Positions 24,536-37,645 of a DNA stretch of 64,000 nt are shown here, in pieces. Every line of letters begins with the position of its first letter. Within the stretch, counting starts at the first letter, position 1. A program made the translations under genes and the position numbers. The stretch is taken from the NCBI GenBank assembly GCA_022113835.1, contig JAILWY010000004.1, positions 1,553,501-1,617,500 of the forward strand, given 5' to 3'. The notes under the pieces were generated by a model. The model ran no database searches and had not been told where the DNA came from. It worked only from the letters and a program-made list of their open reading frames with translations. The stretch comes from Atopsyche davidsoni. Taxonomy: Eukaryota; Arthropoda; Insecta; Trichoptera; Hydrobiosidae.

Positions 24536-25441
24536 CCTGCTAAGCTCCGATACACCGGTTTACATTTTTCAGGATACTGTAGACCACTTGATACCGCCTT
24601 ATCAGTAGCACTCCTTCCACATTGTCGCTGCTGCGGAGGAGCTTCTTAGTAAACATTTGATCAAAACATATCGATTTTCTGCGTATTATGTACAAGGGCG
24701 TGGATTTCACAGAACGCTGTTAAGTTTGATTCGTGAAGTTTTTTTTTTGATTTCGCTAAAATTTAACAAGGCGTCGTTTAACGTACCACCGTGGCCGGAG
24801 CTCCCATTACCCCTAAATGCTCTGAACTGTTTTTTTTCTCTATCTATCTTTAGAACATTCTACTCTAACACCTTACAACTCCTGCTCTTTAAGCATCGCA
24901 TAAGACTTAGATCATATTCTGTGGTCCTGCATGCAATACCAACCGCCAATAATCACACCGTTTCCTCTGCAAATTAGCTAAAGTACCGACTGCGTCCGGT
25001 TGTTTTTTTTTTGTAGTACAAATAACGTACCCGGCGCTTCTATCCATTTAGCATTCCATACCCCGTAATTCCAACAAGAGAAAAACTGTTTTTTGCGCTT
25101 TTATTTCTCCCAGGCGATGGCTTTTGCGAGCATTTTCCGGCGGTGTTTTACGTCCACGGGCCGTGCCAATAATATGAATAAATGATAACAATTTATTCGC
25201 GAGACCCTCCGCCGCCGAAAATGCCGATATTTACGGAAACTCCCGGCGGCGCATAATACACGCGTAATAATTCCCCGAATTTCGCTACATTTTCCACGTC
25301 AGTATTTATTTATTTAATCAGTTGCGTACACGCACTTGGGTTTTGTGTAGTCCAACATGAAACCCCAAGTCCCTCAAAATTAGTGATACTTTAGAAATCA
25401 AAGCCAAGTAAAATAAATGCATTTATTCAAAGTGGCCACGT
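24536..25441. other. no gene recognised; GC-rich AT-flanked element at 25110-25280
   Basis: 25110-25280 combines GC-rich blocks with homeodomain-type AT cores (aataatatgaataaatgata). It may be a conserved regulatory element, but nothing in the sequence alone proves it. Confidence 0.35.
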
Positions 25442-25717
25442 TGTGACGTCATCAAAAGCATACTCCGTCTATTGTGCAGTATATACAATGTTAATTATTT
25501 AATTGTTTTCTCCAAGACGGTTAGGAGAGGCATTTCGTACGCTCGAAACAATAAAGTACGAGAAAATATGCCAAGATTTTTTTTTATTAGTGTTTTGTAA
25601 CGTAGGTAGCATTATGTTGCGAGGACCTATGTTACATTCCCATACTTCGGCAGTCTTATAATAAACACAGTACAAGATAGACGTGTATTTCATTACGTTA
25701 CAATGGCGACGAGGATA
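25442..25717 (+). mobile_element. LTR and tRNA-Ser primer-binding site of a decayed LTR retrotransposon
   Basis: A TG...CA segment (25442-25702) has the order of a long terminal repeat: a CRE palindrome TGACGTCA (25444-25451) and a TATA-like box near 25481 for U3, then AATAAA (25660-25665), ending ttaca. One base later TGGCGACGAGGAT (25704-25716) is the exact complement of the 3' end of eukaryotic tRNA-Ser(GCU) with CCA. No gag or pol is recognisable downstream and no second LTR was found. Confidence 0.62.
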
Positions 25718-26281
25718 CTGGTGGCGTGCAAGTGCTAATTACGAAAAATATATATTTCGCGTGGGAACGTATAAATTTAAAAAGTGTCACAACAGCTTTT
25801 ATGCTAAGATTTATGTGTTTTTTATCACAACGGTCGGCTGTGCCCGCATACTGGCGGTGTATATTTTGTCGGCAAGACACTATCTTCTATCTGTTCACAG
25901 CGAATGCTTTTTGCCAAGTCTAGTTGAACCGATGGCTTCCGCTCGAATTGTCTAATGAATTGGGATCCATTCATGCCGAGCGCAATGATAATATCAATTA
26001 TCCGTTGAATAATACGTCGAGGCCTTCGAAGTTATTCGCCAATTTTGTGTTCGATAATAGACTATCACAGTTTGATGCGGCTTTGTACTCAAGTGTACAT
26101 ATTTATTATCATTTGTCAAGTGAGACATGTACCCTGTGCGCTGAATGAGGGTGTTTCAGGAAGTATTTTAAGTATTTCGGGATTATTATAAAATTCAACA
26201 GCTGGTCGTCTGTTTTCCGGAGCGGCAATTTCCCCGAGGTAGTCTGGTCGAGCCCCGGTCGGTCGCGCCGTTTGTTGTCTG
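25718..26281. other. no gene recognised; possible LTR-element leader
   Basis: Open frames follow the primer-binding site (for example from 25924) but resemble no gag protein I know. Confidence 0.4.
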
Positions 26282-26373
26282 CGGGGGCGAGAAGAGGGGC
26301 GAGTGGGGGTGGGGGAGGGGGGCGAGTGGAGGGGGGGGGAGGGGGGGGGCGGCCCGGCCGTTGCCATGGCGAC
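26282..26373 (+). promoter_or_regulatory. G-run tract and RFX X-box-like palindrome in a GC-rich island
   Basis: Runs of 4-9 G in close succession (26282-26349) could form G-quadruplexes on the + strand. Just after it, 26360-26373 reads GTTGCCATGGCGAC, a match to the RFX X-box consensus (RYYNYY, 2-base spacer, RRNRAC) and a palindrome apart from one base pair. No gene is recognised next to it. Confidence 0.35.
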
Positions 26374-26652
26374 GCCCCCGCGACTTTTCCACGAAGGCTG
26401 TGCGATCCTCCCGCCCCCCCGCCCTTACCCCTTCCACCCCTGTCCGCGAGCCCGTGTAATGTATGTAGGAATTTCTTGAAGTGTGCGTGGAACAATGTAC
26501 TGCCCCCATGTAACTTTGCTTTCAATGCGAAGGCCCCGCGCAGGATTCCAATATTTCGGTTGAAGTCTCTTTGTAACACAGAGTCATACAAAACAGAATT
26601 CTGTCAATGTTATTAAAAGAAATAATTTTTCACTGCTCTTGGTGCTCTAATT

Positions 26653-26790
26653 GGTGCTCACCAAGGATCCCTTTTGGGTCCTCCTTTTTTATATTTTTAT
26701 TAGTGACACTGGCGCATTGCTTTTTTATGTGCTGATGATTCAAGAATGTACCAAACAATAACCTCGGTTGATTCATTGCATTGCGGGGTG
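26653..26790 (+). pseudogene. reverse-transcriptase fragment of a non-LTR retrotransposon
   Basis: In one frame the sequence reads GAHQGSLLGP and, 16 codons later, FLCADDSRMYQTI. These match the reverse-transcriptase blocks G.PQGS.LGP and [FY]ADD with the usual order and spacing, but two stop codons lie between them (TAG TGA near 26701) and the YADD Tyr is Cys. It is dead. Confidence 0.75.
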
Positions 26791-26800
26791 TTTTTTTTCG

Positions 26801-29140
26801 CATTTAAATTTTAGGCTTTTCATTTGTTTATGAAAATGAATAATAAAACCAATAATAAACTAAAACATTAAATTTTTTTATAGTTCGTATTATATTTTTT
26901 ACTTTCTTTAAATTCTAATAATTCCTTGTATATATTATAAAGCATATTTTAAATTCCGAAATCATAACATCATTTATCTCTACCCTTATACACGGTTATC
27001 TTAAAAGTAATGCGAAAATAAATTTAATTCAAAGGCTTGTATTCAAAGGCAATTTCCAAGCTTACCTCCGTAAACCATTCTCGACCTTAATCGCTTTCTT
27101 AGGGGCGCTCCGGTGTTAGAACTTTTACGTCTACCGTCGCCGTTTAGTGACAGACCTGTAGCTACATAGCTGGGAGATTACGAACATCGTCAATTTCAAT
27201 ATGATGTAGTTTTTACGAACTTTTGTGATCTAGCCATTTGACTTTTCATACCTGTGGCTCTGTTGCGTCCTAATGACCGGCGGGGTATTACCTAAGATTC
27301 CCAAATTAATCCGAGTTAAATTTATAATTTCAAGTCAAGTATATTACCTGCTGGGCACAGCCGCAGTTGTCTGCTATCGCTTTAAATAGCTTGCCCGCAT
27401 CATTCCGCTTCCGGGAAGGTGTTCACGGATATTTCTCACTCATGTCCAAAACTTATGCAGGCTTGCCGTGCAAATATTGACTTCATTGACCATACACGCT
27501 AACTTTTTCAAGTTCTCGTAAAATAACACAGCTGCTGCACGAGGAAATGCCATATTTTTAAATGTCGCCCTTCTATTTATAATCTGCCCCTCTAGGCCGG
27601 GGCAGTGTGAATATTTTTGCGCAAACTGTTTTTTTTTTTAAGGGCAAATGATTGCGCAGCATGTGTACTCAATGGTCAGAGCTGGAGCCTACAAAACGAG
27701 GCTTTTATTACTAACCTAATCTCACATGACGAGGTGGCTAAATCCAGGTGGTGTGTAGGGATATTAAATTATCATTTTAACTGCGGTGAATAGTTAGCTT
27801 GAAAATTATATATATTTAAAGTATTTTCTTTTTATCCACAGAAGCTGGAAACCATCAGGTTCCAGCTCCAGCAGCGTCTCCTTTATTCCTTCTTAATAAA
27901 TTTATACTGGCAGCTATTACTGTTACCGTAAATCCATTCCATCTGTCGATGCCAACACAGTTCATTTGTGGCGAAACCTGTGGCTTCAATAAGTACAAAG
28001 GCGAAATTGCATATACATGTTGTTTTTTTATGTTTGTGATAATATCCTTGACTTGAATAATGAGTTGACTTTTTAATTTCTAATGTTTTTTTTTTGTTCA
28101 TATTTTTTACACGTAAGCCAAAATCGATAATTCATACAACGACCGTCCCTATTTCAAAAAATGATAATTAGCAGGTATTTTTAATAATTTGGTGAGTGGC
28201 TTCTTTAGATTGTTAAATCTTCTTTTATTATTTTTTTGTCACGATGAGTTTGAAAACTATACACTACGATGGCCTATAATTATTATTACACAACTAAAAA
28301 CTATACTTAGTTTATTCATTCTCTGAATAAATCATTTAATTTTGTGTTTGTACTATGACCGGAAGACGTCTAAGTTTTTTTCATTTCGTTGGCATTTCCA
28401 ATCAATTCGAAAATACCAACGAGAAAAGTTGGCGAAAAAAGTCACAATAAAAACAAAAACGTAAAAAAAAACATAAAAATATTTTTTGATAAAAAAATAT
28501 CAAAATGGTATTTCGCTAGGTACTTTCTTTAAAAAATATTGAATATAAAATGTTTTGGACAAGTCAAAGTAGAAGGATGCGAGGAAGATAAGCAAGAAAT
28601 TGGGTGCGTTTGAGAAATTTCCGGATATGTCGCATGTCTGGCATATTTGAATTGCGTTTACAAAGGAATCATATAAAAACTGCATCAGTTTTGCTTAAAT
28701 GTTTTTCCTTCTCATAATACTCTGATACATATGAATATAAATCGATTAAAAAAAATAAAAAATTATCGCTCTACCCAATTTTCAATTCGGGACCCTGTGG
28801 TGGACAAGCAAGGGAACCAGGGGGTGGTCTTATCACACTCAGGGTTTCATCTGTATTTGCAAGAATATTTTGCAGGAAAACGTTCCACATGAAATTGGAT
28901 TATTCTGATAAGGTATACCAGAATAACCACGCAATTAAAACAGGGTTGGCAGACTTCCCAGAACAATGAGTCGGACCTGCGCTGTTGGAGTATTGTACAG
29001 AGAAAAGTGATTTATGAGCCGGGCAGGATGACATCCCGCTCGGGGTATTGTTAATTTTTATGCCATTAATAAGTGGACGCCAGCAAACAAATATTATTAT
29101 ATTTATTTATTAAATATATTATACATATTGTTGGGTTGTA
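26801..29140. other. no gene recognised
   Basis: Mostly AT-rich; short GC-richer steps at 27100-27300 and 27350-27440 without exon character. Confidence 0.5.
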
Positions 29141-29547
29141 AAGTGAAAGTCTATATGATATTTTATGTTCGGTCTATATGAGGTGAAAGCTATGCGAAAG
29201 TCTATCTGATATTTTTTGTTCAGTCTATGTAAGGTGAAAGCCAAGATATGATATTGTTTGGCTGATAAAAGTGAAGTGAAAGCCTAGTGGAAGTATATTT
29301 GATATTTGATATATCTGATATTTTTTGTTCGGTTTATGTATGGTGAAAACTAAGTGGAAGTCTATCTAATATTTTTGGGCCGGTAAAAGTAAGTTGAAAG
29401 TTATGTGAATGTTTATCCGATATCTTTTGGTTCGGTCTATGTTCGGTTCGGTATTAGCTATTTGGTATTTTTTTGGCTGGTATAAGTGAGTTGAACGCCA
29501 TGTGAAAACCTATCTAATATTGTTTGGTGTAAGTGTGGTGAAAGCCC
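29141..29547 (+). repeat. minisatellite, about 7 diverged units of 40-97 bp
   Basis: Units start with gtgaaagYY and carry gtctatctgatattttttg and ttcggtctatgta. Unit length and sequence vary, so it is an old array. Confidence 0.8.
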
Positions 29548-31209
29548 CCGATATATAAAATCATTCAGATAAAAATTATATTGTCTTACCTTGTTATATT
29601 TTTATATTAATTTTTTTATCGTTTTTTGTCAAACGATTTGCAATAAAATTCTTTCCTTGGATATGTGTTATAGTTCATAAAAAAAATAGATCATTCGAAT
29701 GGTGTTGAAATTATACCTTCTTTTATTTTGCACAACGATACCCAAAGTCACCATGTTCAAGTAAAGTACTCTCGTACTCATCTCGTGGTGTATATTAAAA
29801 AGCTCGTGCTTTATCATTCTCTAAAAGCTTCCGAAAATGAATGTTGCCAGCCCACATTCCGAATTGTAAAGCACGAAACCTGAGCGCGAGTCTCCGCCGG
29901 GCCTCAAAGGCTTTCACGGTAATTCGGGGGTGACCCACTGGGCGCGCTCTCCCCTCGTTAGCGGGCACAAAGGGCCCTCTCGCCCCGCCGGCCTTAATGA
30001 ACGCGTCCTCTTTCTTTCGCTACGAGACATCATGGGGCGAGATTGAAGTGCTTCTGTTTTCGCGTGTTGCTTTTGTAAAAAAACATGGCACCGCCAACAG
30101 GACACATCCGAAATCCTATGACATTAACACCATCGGTTCAAGCTTTCTGGCTTGTCAGTAATCACGTAAAATATACACTGCACACAAGCGTATACAGTAA
30201 TTTACAAAGATCGCCAAAAACGTATGGCTTCTAGATAAAGAAATGTCATATATTATATAAATGGCAAGATCGCTTTGTATTTTACATATTCCAAAACCAA
30301 GCGATAGTTTTTCTTTGCGCCAGCGTTCAATGGTGAATAAAAAAAAAACTCGAGGGTGGTTTGAAGACATATCTCTCGGAATGGGGTGGCAATCTTTCCG
30401 TATTCATGCCGTGCCCTTATCCGCGAGAAATCATACCATTCTACTGGCGATACGCCGAATCCAATATACTGGGTGTATATACAGGGTGGCTCGCACTGAA
30501 GTCTCTCCCTTGTGGGCGCGTGGATGTCTGCATCACTTATCGCGATGTGTTTTCGCGTGGGAAATGGCTTTTTTTTATATACAGGGTTCTGAAACAAGGC
30601 TTATACCGGCTGAGGATATATTTTTAATTGAATTTTCAAAACTGAGTGCCAAACTTAAATTGATATTGCCAACGTGAAAGGTTGGCGTAAACAAAATTAA
30701 ACACGTGAAAAAATCACATAAGTATTTATATTAAAATGAAATTCAGTTTGCCGCAGTCACTGCCACCAATAATGTGGCATTTTAGACCACATTACTTAAT
30801 GTGTAATTTGATCATATTGCTTTGATTTAAGCGATAATTTCAAATTTCACAAGTGCCATTTGTCGTTTGTGAAATCGGTTCCGATCCGTTTGCTCCGAGT
30901 TGCAGCTGTAATGGCCGACGAAAAAAACCATCGATGCATTATCCAGCGAGACAAACGGCGTTTGTGCGTTCTTACCCAAGGGCTCCACAGACGACATGAG
31001 GTTTCGTAATTCAGTTGCGTCACGACTGTAACGTTTACCGTTTTAGCGGTAACGGAATTTTAATTTAATAATAGATAATGTAGGAAAACGTCGGCCTCTG
31101 TTAAACCGCCTCGCGGTGCGGTCTACTGTGGCGACCAGGGACTGAATACGATTAAAGTAGTACATTTTTCAATTTATTTTTAATATTTAAAAATTTACTA
31201 TAATCCTCA
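29548..31209. other. no gene recognised
   Basis: GC-rich at 29880-30060. Between 30340 and 30600 the motif tatacagggt occurs twice (30479, 30578) and may be transposon-derived. No convincing coding exon. Confidence 0.45.
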
Positions 31210-31397
31210 TATGTCTATTTTGTGGATTGAACGTCAATCAAGTACGTTTTAATTACCTTTACAGGCTTATATTACTTACTAATATGACTAGGCATATTAT
31301 TTCACATATTGAAAATGATTCAAAGAAACTCTCAGAAAAATACCATCGTGACTTATGTAGGATTTGAACCTACATGAAATAATATGCCTAATCATAT
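31210..31397 (+). repeat. SINE copy with inverted internal segment
   Basis: The first part matches the module at 1549 nearly base for base (gtctattttgtggattgaac). The following SINE body is in the opposite orientation (ctcagaaaaataccatcgtg; reverse B-box GGATTTGAACC) and is bounded by aggcatattatttca and its inverse tgaaataatatgcct. Confidence 0.7.
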
Positions 31398-34300
31398 AAT
31401 CCTCATGTTGAAGGGGGAGAAAAATCCTATGTGATTTCACATTACGCAACAAGGTAAATGTAAATGAATTAAAGCGGATACAGTCAACAAGTAGTCACAT
31501 ATTGATCCAGTCGCAAAACGGGCAGATCTACACTTGCGTGTAAAGATTTTAATTTTCGCCCAATTACGGCCGCAATGTGACCTTAGTTCGGCAAGCGAGG
31601 CTTCTAACTGTAGATATCATATTCCCAAGGCTTTAGGTTTGAGATGCGGCCTTGGGCGAGTGGTGAGCCGGCGTAATTGTTTCTAACCCCTCGCCGGAGT
31701 CGACAGGTGCCGGTCCGCCCTGACTGCGGTCGCCGAGCTCCCCTCTGTTACCTCTAATTGAAATACCTTATCGCTCAGTCTTCCGCCAGGTACGGCGTTC
31801 CAATGATTCTGGTTCATCGCAACGCTGGACTTGGATTGGAAATTATTTACAATAACTCCAATATTCATGCTTAAAACTCATTTGTTTCAACCGTTAGTAA
31901 TATGATATTCAAATACGAAACAAATATGTATCATTCGTCACCCACAGCTGGGAACATGCGTCGCTAAAAATCCGTAACACATGTCGCATCCTGCTGAACC
32001 CTCGCGGGCTTCGCCAGTGGCGGGCGCTCTGTTACTATATACCCGAGGAGTGCTACAAATTAAACCAGCCTGTCGTGCTGTGAAATGGCGTCTCCGAGAG
32101 TAATTTACTCAATTGACTATACTTCAAATACTATCTATAAAGAACTTATCGTCTCCAATACATCCAGTCTTCTCGAAATGTCTCGGTTATTATTAACTAG
32201 CCTAATAATTATGTCCTTGTTTTTCCGTTAAAACACGATCAGGGGATTACAACTTCCATGGCGCTTGAAATCGTAGTTCGGTTAATCGAATATGAAATGC
32301 AGAAGCGCACGCCACTGCTGACTCCCCAGTCATGTGGCCTGACCTGCGACGAGGCTTGACGGAGCCTGATTCACTAGATTCTTTCATATGCTTTGACTAT
32401 ACTTCAAATAATAAATTTAACTAGCCGAATTGTTCGGAGATTACAAAAAAAGTGCAGTAACTTCAAATTTAACCCGTCCGTATTATTTGCAGTCTTAAAA
32501 TCTATGGTTGTTTATTGTGACACCCTTCCGATTATTCGTATTTGGATGTAATGTAAAAGGAACCGATCAAAGGAAATACTTCAAATTATACTATTAAATT
32601 GTTTAAAAACAATAAGTCTAAAATGGCCAGTCCGTAATGGAAGTCCAAATAAGTATCGTGTTTTAATTTTCGTTTTTTTATATTTATTCGTATTGAGGAC
32701 ATCGGTTACTAATCGTGATGGACCGTAAAAATAATTCAAACAAATAGAAAATTCCCATAAAACTAGGCCGCTTAGAGAAATTCACTGATTTTTTATCGGT
32801 CGTGCTATGCATATCGAAAATTCGATTTTTTTTAATCAATCAGCCGCTTTCGATTATATTTTAATTGTTTTCAGTGTGCACCGCTATGAAGCTTTCATTT
32901 TTTAGATTGAAAGTGATCACGAATTTTAATTTAAAATACACGCACAGTTCACGCTATCATAATCGATTCATCCGGTGTAATGATCGTCATTATAATTTGG
33001 AACATATCTCGTGGGGGCTATTAACGCGTTTACACGGTGGGATTTGAACCCCCGCCTCTTGCAACCATAGTTTTTTCTACCACCGACGTTCTGCAATCTC
33101 AACGTCACAGCCTAAATGTATTCTTAGGCTTTAACGTTTTTTTTTTTTCTTGAAATTTCGTCTTCAGGGATTATAAAGTCACTTATGTAGATATTCCCAC
33201 CAGAGGTTCGTCAAAAGTGTAAATATTTTTTTAATTTACTCAGCCCTGGATATAGTCGAGATGATAGCATGTCGCTAGAAAGATAATGGCACGTACCACG
33301 AGACCAGGTCTGTGGCGGCCATTATGTACTTATCCCTCTTACCTCTCTCCAGGATATGCGGCACTCCATCTTAGGTTTGGTTAGGCTCCATCTCCATGTA
33401 CAGTCCAAGCAGCGCATAGGCTGACCTGCAAATATATGGAAATATTGCAGCAAACACTAGTCAACGTCTACACGTTTATTGCACAGTTATAAAATTAACA
33501 TTTCATTCAATTCTTTATTTATTTTTATATAATAATATATTATAAAATGAACAGCTGTACAATCAGTAATTAAAAGTTTCAATCAATACAACTCTCGGCA
33601 TCGTTCCCCTTAATGTTAAGTAAACGCGTGCTCTGAGCTACAGTAGACTTTTCGGCGTTAAATTTCAATGGCGTGTTTTATGACCAGTCATTAGGAATGC
33701 AGTCGTTTCGTATTACCGAGTCACTGTGCACTGCTGTGCAGTTATTGTTTCAAATCTCGAGTATCAGATGCAAATGCACTGTACATGTACGCAACACTGT
33801 AATTAAAACTAAACCGAAGCTCGTGTATCATCGGCATGCAGTCAATGGCATGCGATGGCAGAAGAAATACAAAGTAATCATGTCTTCTATTTTTTTTAAA
33901 TATTAAGATTATCGACTGGAACAAGAAACGATAAGAAAAAAATACATCTGGGAACTTGTAAATAATTACAGTGCTACTGTAATAACTCCGCTCAGTTATA
34001 TCGGCATTGTAACTTTAATTTGTTAATGTCGTGGAAAAAAATGAAGATGTCTGAATCGATAACCTAAATATTTTTTCTAGTAGAAGCATGATATGACTCC
34101 AAATAAAAACGTGTACTCGTGATTGTTACTAGAGAATATTTCTTTATAATATTAAACATAAATATGATTCATGACATATTGGTTTGATTTAACTAGAAAG
34201 AAGCGATTATTTCAATTGAATTGAATTTGAATCCATTGATTGATAATAAAGCGTTTATTCAATGTTTTTGCTCTGAATAATACATTTGTAAATTCGGTAT

Positions 34301-37300
34301 ACTTAATGCGCGGAAGTGGTCTTCCTTTCATTGTGGTCCATGGCATTTCGCCGCCATGGAGTTTTAAATGGCGCACGAATCAACTTCGTTGTCTCTGGAT
34401 AGCAACAGCGCCATTGTATATGGGGCTTGGATCTCTTTGTTGCCTTGTTTCTTAGAATTATTTTTTTCCTGCCCCGCCTGCGTCGTGTGACTCGACTGGC
34501 AAAACGTGGTCACTAACACTTTTAAGAAATTTGTGTGATAACTCTGCTAGCTTGTCTATTGTGGTATTCAAACTATGGACGCTATTGGCTGATTGGAAAT
34601 CGGTCGCATGTCGTATCGCGACGTGTGCAGAGTGCTTAAAAAATATTAACTATATAAAATATTATAATATACTCTCATAAATACTCAATAAGCAAGGCGA
34701 TGGCGTGCGGTGGATTTATTTATAAAATAGCATTCATCAATCATGTAAATCACTTTTTATCGGTGAAAGTCATGTAATATATCACCTTGAGTCTATTTTA
34801 TATTTTTAAGTGAGTATAATATAAAATAGAAATTTTTAAATTGCTTAAAATATATTTCAGCTTATTCTTTATTGCTTATATGGACCGGACGCCACTGTTA
34901 TATTCATGACTTAATGCTTTGAATTTTTTTAAATATTAACTCTATCTTGTCAGTAAAATGATGACTTAACTGTGATCAAAGAACCCTTTTTATATGGTCG
35001 CCAGGAACACACAGGTTTATACTTGGAATATGCAAATAAAAAAATAAATTGGACTCCAGATTTTCGATTTCATAAATCATATAAAATTTCCCTGTACTTA
35101 AAAAGTATACAACTGTTTAATATTATTAGAAAATATTTATTTGACACTTTCCTTGTAGCTTTACGTGATAATAAAAAAATAAAAATTTGGCGTGCCTCAC
35201 AAAAAGGTTATATATATTTAAAAAAAAACGTCTTCAATGTTTATGACTAAATTGAGACCAGTTGGCTTAATTAAACTTCTCCATATTAATTAGTAGCAGG
35301 ATAATGGTGAATTAAAATGCTTTTCCCAGAAGCGTGCAGCAATCGACGAATTTAGAAATTCAGTAAGCCACGCATTTTCAGCTGGTTGACGTCAAAAACC
35401 GTTTATATCAAATATGTATAATATATATTTATAGAGCTTATCATATAAATGTTTTTCTTTTAATTTTATATTAATACAAATTAAACTAATTGCTTTACAA
35501 GAATACTGGTATTTATAAATGAGATAATGTAAGAAATACTTATTGACTTCCAGAAACTTCTTTGTTTGCCTGAAAATTAAATTATGGCAGCCTAAAATTT
35601 ACAGTTAAGAATTTCAATCACTTTTTATGCTGTTTTATTTATAATAACAGGTACACCAAAAATATGTTTTTTTTTTAAAAATGAAATTCGATGGTTTACA
35701 ATGAGATTTCTCTTTGAGAGCTTTTTCGTTCTATAGAGGCTTCTGATAGCAATAATGACCAGTGCATAATTCTATCGACTGAAAACCATTATAAATTGGA
35801 GTTTTCCCCAAAATAATTAAAATATTTTATATTTTGCATCATTTAAACATGAATTAATCATTACTAGGTAAAAATGGAATAATTTCTAGAAAATTTATGT
35901 GGTCTGTTGACACAAGATTATAATATATAATAAAAATATTTTTTTAAAGTTTTTTGTATTTCAGATTGATACATAATTACTATTAAGTACATATTTTCTA
36001 ATTTAATCTGCAGTTTTTCACAAAATTCACAACCACGACTGTATAATATTTAAAATAAAAATAAACTTTGCAAGAATCAGGGGAGCATTTTTTATGACGC
36101 CGTATTATTATCCATTTACATTATTATTAAATTATCTTTATTGGCGTTCTTTTGCAAGTCGGGGGGAGAGGAGGGTCGTTTGAAATTACGGATGGCCGTC
36201 TCCGGCACATAAAGCGAACCGCCCCTGGTGCAGCAACCCCAGCATCCCCATTCTTTAGGTTAGGTTATTGTGCGCCCCGCTCCCTCCAGGCAGAACTGCC
36301 GTAAGTTTTAAAGTTGGCGAACTGTAACAATGCTGTTTTGTTTTATTATATATTTATAACAATATACGGTACCAGCAATGAACGACGAGAAAAATCTTTG
36401 CGGCATGGAAAGAATTGAGCAGACCTTCAATTAGTAAAACTAATACTAATAACAGAGTGGCTATACTCGAGGCGTCTGACAAAGCCTTCGACAGACGAAA
36501 ACATTCACTGATAACACATTTAAGTTAATATCTAGCTATTAGGCTATCAAGTTTGTAAAAGTCTTACACGTTTGGTGTTAAAAATGATTTTTAACTAAAT
36601 TTCAGTGAACAAATCAGTATTGTATGATATGAAAGACAAATACAAATGTGTTTATAAAAATATATTTTTTTATCGAAATTTACGCGAGGATAATATTCTC
36701 TTAATTATATTTTACATGTTTTTTTTTTAATGCAAGTTGTTATTTATGTGATTGAATAATGCTGCAGGTGAAGACTTTGAATTAACTTAAAAAACCTGGC
36801 ACGACCGGAATTGACAGTAATCGCTTTAAACTACATGATTGCCGACCACAGGGTATAATATTCTTGTTTTTATCTAGCTCTGAAGAGCTTCGTGTAATTC
36901 TCTTGCAACTTTTTCAATAGAGACATCCGGTTCCTGAAAATATGACCAGGCTTACTGTAAGAACGTAATTCGCTGTAGAATTTACGGCCAGTCGTGAAGG
37001 ACCCGGCGGCGTGCACCGCTGCAGAGGAAGTTCCACTGAATTAAATAATGTACAAGTATTTTACTGCGGCCGAGTAGCATGCAAGACGTACATGCTATTT
37101 GTGCTGTAACAGTTCCTTCTTAAGATATTCTAAACTCCCTAACGGCTGGGAAGATGTCCCGTAGAATACAAACTTATACGACTTAAAATAACATGACTGC
37201 GAAGCATCTCCAGATATATGGATTTCGCTGAAGTGCGCCAGTTGAGCACTTTGTGAACATTGGATACACGCTTTCTTTCCAGCTTATTGTGCTCATCAAA

Positions 37301-37387
37301 GAAATGAACAAAACTGCTAACTTGAATTAAAATCGTTTTACCACTGTCTGCGCGCATATAAACCTAAAATATCAACTTCTTCTGACG
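31398..37387. other. about 6 kb without recognised gene; SINE trace at 33037
   Basis: A reverse B-box (GGGATTTGAACCC, near 33040) marks a tRNA-like scrap. Telomere-like ttaggttagg occurs at 36258. GC-richer steps (31640-31860, 31970-32060, 33290-33420, 36160-36310) show no exon I can support. Confidence 0.45.
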
Positions 37388-37629
37388 CCTCTCCTCACAG
37401 CAGGTCGGTGACCATTTCATCGAACATATCCCTATCCTGGGCCAGTCTCACGCCACTGCCGCATCCACGTTAACTTCTTCATTCCAATGCCCCCTTTTCC
37501 TTGGACAATCAGCAATGTGGCCAAAATAGAAAACCTTGCGTTCCCAAGACTTGTGACGCGGTCAACCCATGGTATCTTAAGGGTCTTGCTACCTAACCTT
37601 GCTTGGTGTCCATCCGCCGTCTGCCACAA
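37388..37629 (-). pseudogene. frameshifted non-LTR retrotransposon tail
   Basis: The minus strand reads LTWMRQWRETGPG and, in another frame, MFDEMVTDLL followed by a stop. This is reminiscent of the common LINE C-terminus (W...A.DR..W......). A frameshift separates the two parts. Moderate support only. Confidence 0.4.
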
Positions 37630-37645
37630 AAAAAGGACCGTTTAA

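Noticed and set aside
26109..26591. A 160-residue minus-strand open frame rich in Pro/Arg, and overlapping frames on both strands
   Set aside because: It is created by the G-run (no stops are possible in poly-G/C). The composition is low complexity, with no domain, and several frames are open at once.
31683..31868. A 61-residue minus-strand open frame with protein-like composition
   Set aside because: No splice signals, family similarity or second exon were recognised.
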